Of a DNA stretch of 64,000 bases, positions 60,613 through 64,000 are shown in pieces; the stretch's first letter is position 1, and the number at the start of each line of letters is the position of its first letter. The stretch lies in assembly GCA_949285075.1 (NCBI GenBank), contig CASDXF010000003.1:33758-97757 (forward strand), in the 5' to 3' direction. This DNA is from an uncultured Bacteroides sp. GTDB lineage: Bacteria; Bacteroidota; Bacteroidia; Bacteroidales; Bacteroidaceae. The notes beneath the pieces were generated by a model. That model saw only the letters and a list, made by a program, of their open reading frames with translations. It ran no database searches and was not told the DNA's origin. Made by a program: the position numbers and the translations under genes.

Positions 60613-62709
60613 TCAACTGATAGCCGCCCAGTTGACGTTCGTCTTGCGTAATGCCTTCAGCTGTTTCCACAGAATCTCGTTCTCCGGGTTTCGCTCTTCC
60701 GGGTCGCCGTTCACGATTTCCTCCGCCACCCCCCGGACGTATTGCAGTAGTTGGCCGTCGCGGGCTATGTCCGCTATCTTTAGGTCAAAGGCTACGCCGC
60801 TCTGCTGCGTTCCTTCCAAGTCGCCCGGCCCTCGCAGCTTCAGGTCCGCCTCGGCGATTTCAAAGCCGTCGTTCGTGCGCACCATAATCTCAATGCGCTT
60901 GCGGGTATCCTCCGTCAGCTTATAGTTGGTCACCAAGATGCAGTAGGACTGGTCGGCTCCACGGCCTACGCGTCCTCGCAATTGGTGGAGCTGTGACAGC
61001 CCGAAGCGTTCGGCGTTCTCGATAATCATTACCGACGCGTTGGGTACGTTCACCCCAACTTCAATTACTGTGGTAGCTACCATAATCTGCGCCTCGCCGG
61101 ATACGAAAAGCTGCATTTGTTCATCCTTCTCGGCGGGCTTCATCTTGCCGTGCACCTTGCAGACCTTGCAGTCGGGAAATTCCTCCACGATGTGCTGATA
61201 GCCTTCTTCGAGGTTCTTCAGGTCAATCTTCTCGCTTTCCTTTATCAGCGGATAGACGATGTAGACCTGTCTGCCCTCCGCTATTTGTTTCCGTACGGAG
61301 CGGTAAAGGCTCTCCCTGTGGCTGTCGAACTGATGAATGGTCTGCACCGGCTTCCGGCCCGGCGGCAGCTCGTCGATGACGGAGACGTCCAAGTCACCGT
61401 ACAGAGTCATCGCTAACGTTCTCGGGATGGGCGTGGCGGTCATCACGAGTACGTGGGGCGGCCGCTCGTTCTTGCTCCACAACCTCGCGCGTTGGGCTAC
61501 TCCGAAGCGGTGCTGCTCATCTATCACCACAAAGCCCAGAGAGGAGAAGTGCACCGTGTCCTCAATGACGGCGTGGGTTCCTATCAGTATCCTCACGTCA
61601 CCCGTCAGCAGGCCTGAGAGAATCGCCTCCCTCTTCTTCCCCTTCACCGAGCCGGTCAGCAGTTCAACCCGTATGTCCATGCCGAAAAGCAGCTCCTTGA
61701 TGGTCTCGTAATGTTGGTTGGCCAGTATTTCCGTAGGCGCCATCATGCAGGCCTGATAGCCGTTGTCCAACGCCAACAGCATACTCATCAGCGCTACTAA
61801 TGTCTTGCCGCTGCCCACGTCGCCTTGCAAGAGGCGGTTCATCTGCCGCCCGCTGCCCACGTCGCTCCTTATCTCCTTCAGCACTCGCTTCTGCGCTCCT
61901 GTCAGTTGGAAAGGCAGATTCCGGGTGTAGAAGGTATTGAATAGCGTTCCCACCTTTCCGAACACGTATCCCCGATATCGCCTCTGCCTGTCTTTAGCGT
62001 AACGGAGTATATTCAATTGGATGTAAAACAGCTCCTCGAACTTTAGTCGGTAGCGCGCCCTGCGTAGCGAGTCCGAAGTGGCGGGGAAATGAACGTTCCG
62101 TAGCGCTTCCGTCAGCGGCATCAGATGATGTTCTGCCAACAGCTTTGGCGAGAGGGTCTCGGGCAAAGGTTCCCGTATCAGTTGGATGACCGCCGTCATC
62201 ATCTTCTCTATAGCGTGTGAGTTGAGGAAACTCCGCTTCATCTTTTCCGTCGTGCTGTAATAGGGTTGCAGGCCGACGGTGGAGAGCTTCAGTTCGTCCG
62301 CCTTGTCTATGTCGGGATGAGCCACATTAATCCGACCGTTGAATACGGTTGGCTTCCCGAAAACGATGTATTCCTCGCGAAGTTTATATTTCTCTAATAT
62401 ATACTTAATCCCCTGAAACCAGACCAAGTCCACTACGCCCGTGCCGTCTGAGAAGTGAGCGGTCAGTCTGCGTCGCCGTCCCTCTCCCGTTGTCTCGAAG
62501 CCGAGGATGGTTCCTTTCAGTTGAATATAGGGCATATTGCCGTCTATCTCCCGAATGAGATAAACCCGGCTCCGGTCTACATATTTATAAGGAAAATAAT
62601 AAATCAAGTCACGCAAGGAGTAGATGCCCAGTTCCTTGTTCAGCACGGCGGCCCTTTGTGGACCTACTCCGGAGATATACTTTATGTCGCGGGTGGCTAG
62701 ATCGAGCAT
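60613..62709 (-). CDS. recG: ATP-dependent DNA helicase RecG
   Basis: The 698-residue helicase has the N-terminal wedge/OB domain ([28 protein letters not shown]-like [11 protein letters not shown]). Helicase motifs include I ([16 protein letters not shown]), II (VIDEQHRFG), III ([20 protein letters not shown]) and VI ([18 protein letters not shown]). It ends with the RecG-specific [12 protein letters not shown]. It unwinds and reverses stalled forks. Start ATG at 62709 overlaps the ispD end by 13 bases. Confidence 0.97.
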   Translation of the reverse strand: MLDLATRDIKYISGVGPQRAAVLNKELGIYSLRDLIYYFPYKYVDRSRVYLIREIDGNMPYIQLKGTILGFETTGEGRRRRLTAHFSDGTGVVDLVWFQGIKYILEKYKLREEYIVFGKPTVFNGRINVAHPDIDKADELKLSTVGLQPYYSTTEKMKRSFLNSHAIEKMMTAVIQLIREPLPETLSPKLLAEHHLMPLTEALRNVHFPATSDSLRRARYRLKFEELFYIQLNILRYAKDRQRRYRGYVFGKVGTLFNTFYTRNLPFQLTGAQKRVLKEIRSDVGSGRQMNRLLQGDVGSGKTLVALMSMLLALDNGYQACMMAPTEILANQHYETIKELLFGMDIRVELLTGSVKGKKREAILSGLLTGDVRILIGTHAVIEDTVHFSSLGFVVIDEQHRFGVAQRARLWSKNERPPHVLVMTATPIPRTLAMTLYGDLDVSVIDELPPGRKPVQTIHQFDSHRESLYRSVRKQIAEGRQVYIVYPLIKESEKIDLKNLEEGYQHIVEEFPDCKVCKVHGKMKPAEKDEQMQLFVSGEAQIMVATTVIEVGVNVPNASVMIIENAERFGLSQLHQLRGRVGRGADQSYCILVTNYKLTEDTRKRIEIMVRTNDGFEIAEADLKLRGPGDLEGTQQSGVAFDLKIADIARDGQLLQYVRGVAEEIVNGDPEERNPENEILWKQLKALRKTNVNWAAIS

Positions 62710-63368
62710 GACAGGAGGGCGTTCCCTACTTGTAAGTCAAAGGGGGTGGTAATCTTAATGTTCTCGCGGTTGCCTGTAGTTAAACGAACAGGAACTCCTA
62801 GCGCCTCCACAACCGAGGCGTCGTCAGTAAAGGAAGAGGTGTATTCTTGCGTATAAGCCCGCTTCAGCAGGTCAATGTCGAACACTTGAGGAGTTTGCAC
62901 TAGCTTGTAGTCTCCCCGGGCCACCGTCTCGCTGCCCGTATCAGTCAAGTGTCTGAGCGTCTCGACAACATCGGTTATGGGAACGACCGCTCCATATAGT
63001 CCGGCCTCTTCGTAACAGTTTCGGATAACCTTCACGGAAACGAACGGTCTCACTCCGTCATGCACTCCGACCAAGCCGGGACCTTCCACCCGCTCCAATC
63101 CGTTCTTCACTGAATGAAAACGGGTTTCTCCGCCATTCACCACCAGATGGTCCACCGCGAACCGGTGCTTCTCGCAGAGCTGTCGCCAGAAGTCTTGTTG
63201 CCCTTGCGGAAGCGTCAAGACAATGCGTAAATCCGCATCGTAGTTTCTGAAGACTTCTAGCGTACGCATTAATATAGGTTTGCCGCCGAGAGGAAGAAAC
63301 TGTTTCGGCGTTTCTACGCCCATTCGCGTTCCCTTCCCTCCGGCGACAATAATCACGTATCGCTTCAT
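62697..63368 (-). CDS. ispD: 2-C-methyl-D-erythritol 4-phosphate cytidylyltransferase
   Basis: The 223-residue enzyme makes CDP-methylerythritol in the MEP isoprenoid pathway. It shows the CTP-binding start [44 protein letters not shown] and [14 protein letters not shown], then a C-terminal [17 protein letters not shown]; all are IspD hallmarks. It overlaps recG by 13 bases downstream and follows the DJ-1-like gene by 7 bases, forming a tight operon. Confidence 0.95.
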   Translation of the reverse strand: MKRYVIIVAGGKGTRMGVETPKQFLPLGGKPILMRTLEVFRNYDADLRIVLTLPQGQQDFWRQLCEKHRFAVDHLVVNGGETRFHSVKNGLERVEGPGLVGVHDGVRPFVSVKVIRNCYEEAGLYGAVVPITDVVETLRHLTDTGSETVARGDYKLVQTPQVFDIDLLKRAYTQEYTSSFTDDASVVEALGVPVRLTTGNRENIKITTPFDLQVGNALLSCSI

Positions 63369-63375
63369 AAGCGCT

Positions 63376-63927
63376 TTAACGTTTCACGCACATCGCTTCC
63401 GTCAGTTCGCTCGCCTTTTCCTTACCGGCTAACAGCTCAACGACGGTCAGCGCAAATTCCATTGAAGCGCCCGGCCCTTTGCCCGTCACTACATTCCCGT
63501 CACGTACGGCAGGCTCTCCCGTACACTCGGCTCCTTCCAGATATTGCTCGAACCCGGGGTAGCACGTCGCCTTCTTCCCCTTCAGCAAGCCCAATTTGCC
63601 CAGTACCATCGGGGCGGCGCATATTGCGGCCACTGGTTTCCCTTTTGACGAGAAGTCAACGAGCAGCTTGCAAAGTCCTTCGTGTTCACCTAATGTAGCG
63701 GCTCCCGGCATTCCTCCGGGCAACAGCAATAGCTCGGCGTCGTAGAAATCACAGTTGTCGAAGTTTACGTCGCAAAGTAAAGATACGCCATGCGCACCTC
63801 GCACAATCTCGTCCGGAGTAACCGATACGATTTTCACGTTCCGTCCTGCACGACGTAACACATCTACTGCGGTCAAGGCTTCAATCTCTTCAAAGCCGTC
63901 CGCAAAAAAGACATACACTGTTCCCAT
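63376..63927 (-). CDS. DJ-1/PfpI family protein
   Basis: The 183-residue protein starts [28 protein letters not shown] and has the conserved Glu in [16 protein letters not shown] and the reactive Cys in [12 protein letters not shown] (about residue 104). These fit the DJ-1/ThiJ/YajL branch. Members act as glyoxalase, deglycase or chaperone-type proteins; the precise role is unsettled. First visible gene of the operon with ispD and recG; its promoter would be near the window end and is not clear. Confidence 0.92.
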   Translation of the reverse strand: MGTVYVFFADGFEEIEALTAVDVLRRAGRNVKIVSVTPDEIVRGAHGVSLLCDVNFDNCDFYDAELLLLPGGMPGAATLGEHEGLCKLLVDFSSKGKPVAAICAAPMVLGKLGLLKGKKATCYPGFEQYLEGAECTGEPAVRDGNVVTGKGPGASMEFALTVVELLAGKEKASELTEAMCVKR

Positions 63928-64000
63928 AATTCAATTCCTTATTTTTAGGATTTGTGGAGAAAGAGTAAAAAGACAGACAGGGTTGGTGCTTCTTCTCTTC

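Noticed and set aside
1-64000. tRNA, rRNA, tmRNA or RNase P genes
   Set aside because: I looked for cloverleaf-type ends and known conserved blocks in the intergenic gaps and found none; a covariance-model scan would be decisive.

Overview
The window looks like a chromosomal segment of a gut-type Bacteroidales, most likely Parabacteroides or a near relative. The evidence is a SusC/SusD polysaccharide utilisation locus (PUL) with a hybrid two-component regulator, many TAnnTTTG-type -7 promoter elements, RprX/RprY-type signalling genes, DUF1599, DUF2027 and DUF4998 proteins, and lipoprotein-rich secreted enzymes. The genus is inference; the order-level placement is firm. I see no rRNA, tRNA or CRISPR array.

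Layout. (1) 0-0.5 kb: 3' end of a nucleotidyltransferase gene. (2) 0.6-17.3 kb: a complete PUL. A hybrid two-component sensor/AraC regulator is divergent from a seven-gene operon: susC, susD, two lipoproteins (DUF4959/DUF5000-like and DUF4998-like), a GH88 unsaturated uronyl hydrolase, a GH28-like enzyme and a PL8 lyase, closed by a strong terminator. Lyase plus GH88 implies a uronic-acid glycan cut by beta-elimination. (3) 17.7-21.6 kb: a housekeeping run on the minus strand (DUF1599, DoxX-like, tpiA, SPOR, folE). (4) 22.1-26.0 kb: three secreted glycosidases (GH43, a clan GH-A enzyme, GH43) with no SusC/D of their own. (5) 26.1-27.5 kb: M23 peptidase and ndk. (6) 28.2-32.6 kb: an aldo/keto reductase divergent from an AraC regulator, a double-domain esterase lipoprotein and a broken flavin-reductase-like gene. 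(7) 33.1-37.2 kb: mgsA, a glycosyltransferase, a lipid A-type acyltransferase, mtaB and rpmH. (8) 37.4-39.7 kb: efp, alkaline phosphatase and the tail of an IS982-like transposase. (9) 40.4-48.7 kb: an ECF sigma/anti-sigma/Spy-like operon, a small lipoprotein, rpsF-rpsR-rplI, rprXY and an EF-G-like GTPase. (10) 49.6-57.9 kb, visibly richer in G and C: hemW, a split lysO exporter, a GH78 rhamnosidase, a DUF2027-Smr protein, a second ECF sigma with a membrane partner, and aroA. (11) 57.9-64 kb: an S41-like protein, recG, ispD and a DJ-1/PfpI protein.

The most striking structure that genes do not explain is a dispersed intergenic repeat family, with eight copies about 5-12 kb apart. Its core is three or four contiguous 22-bp units carrying the palindrome CTCGCGAG. 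The better-preserved copies have longer flanks that end in an inverted GTCATTAGA motif, so the element looks like a small non-autonomous mobile element. The 3' end of the core forms a hairpin with compensatory base changes between copies, which suggests that folding matters. A second array with the same 22-bp period (four TGTACATG units) lies beside the first copy, in the control region between the PUL regulator and susC.
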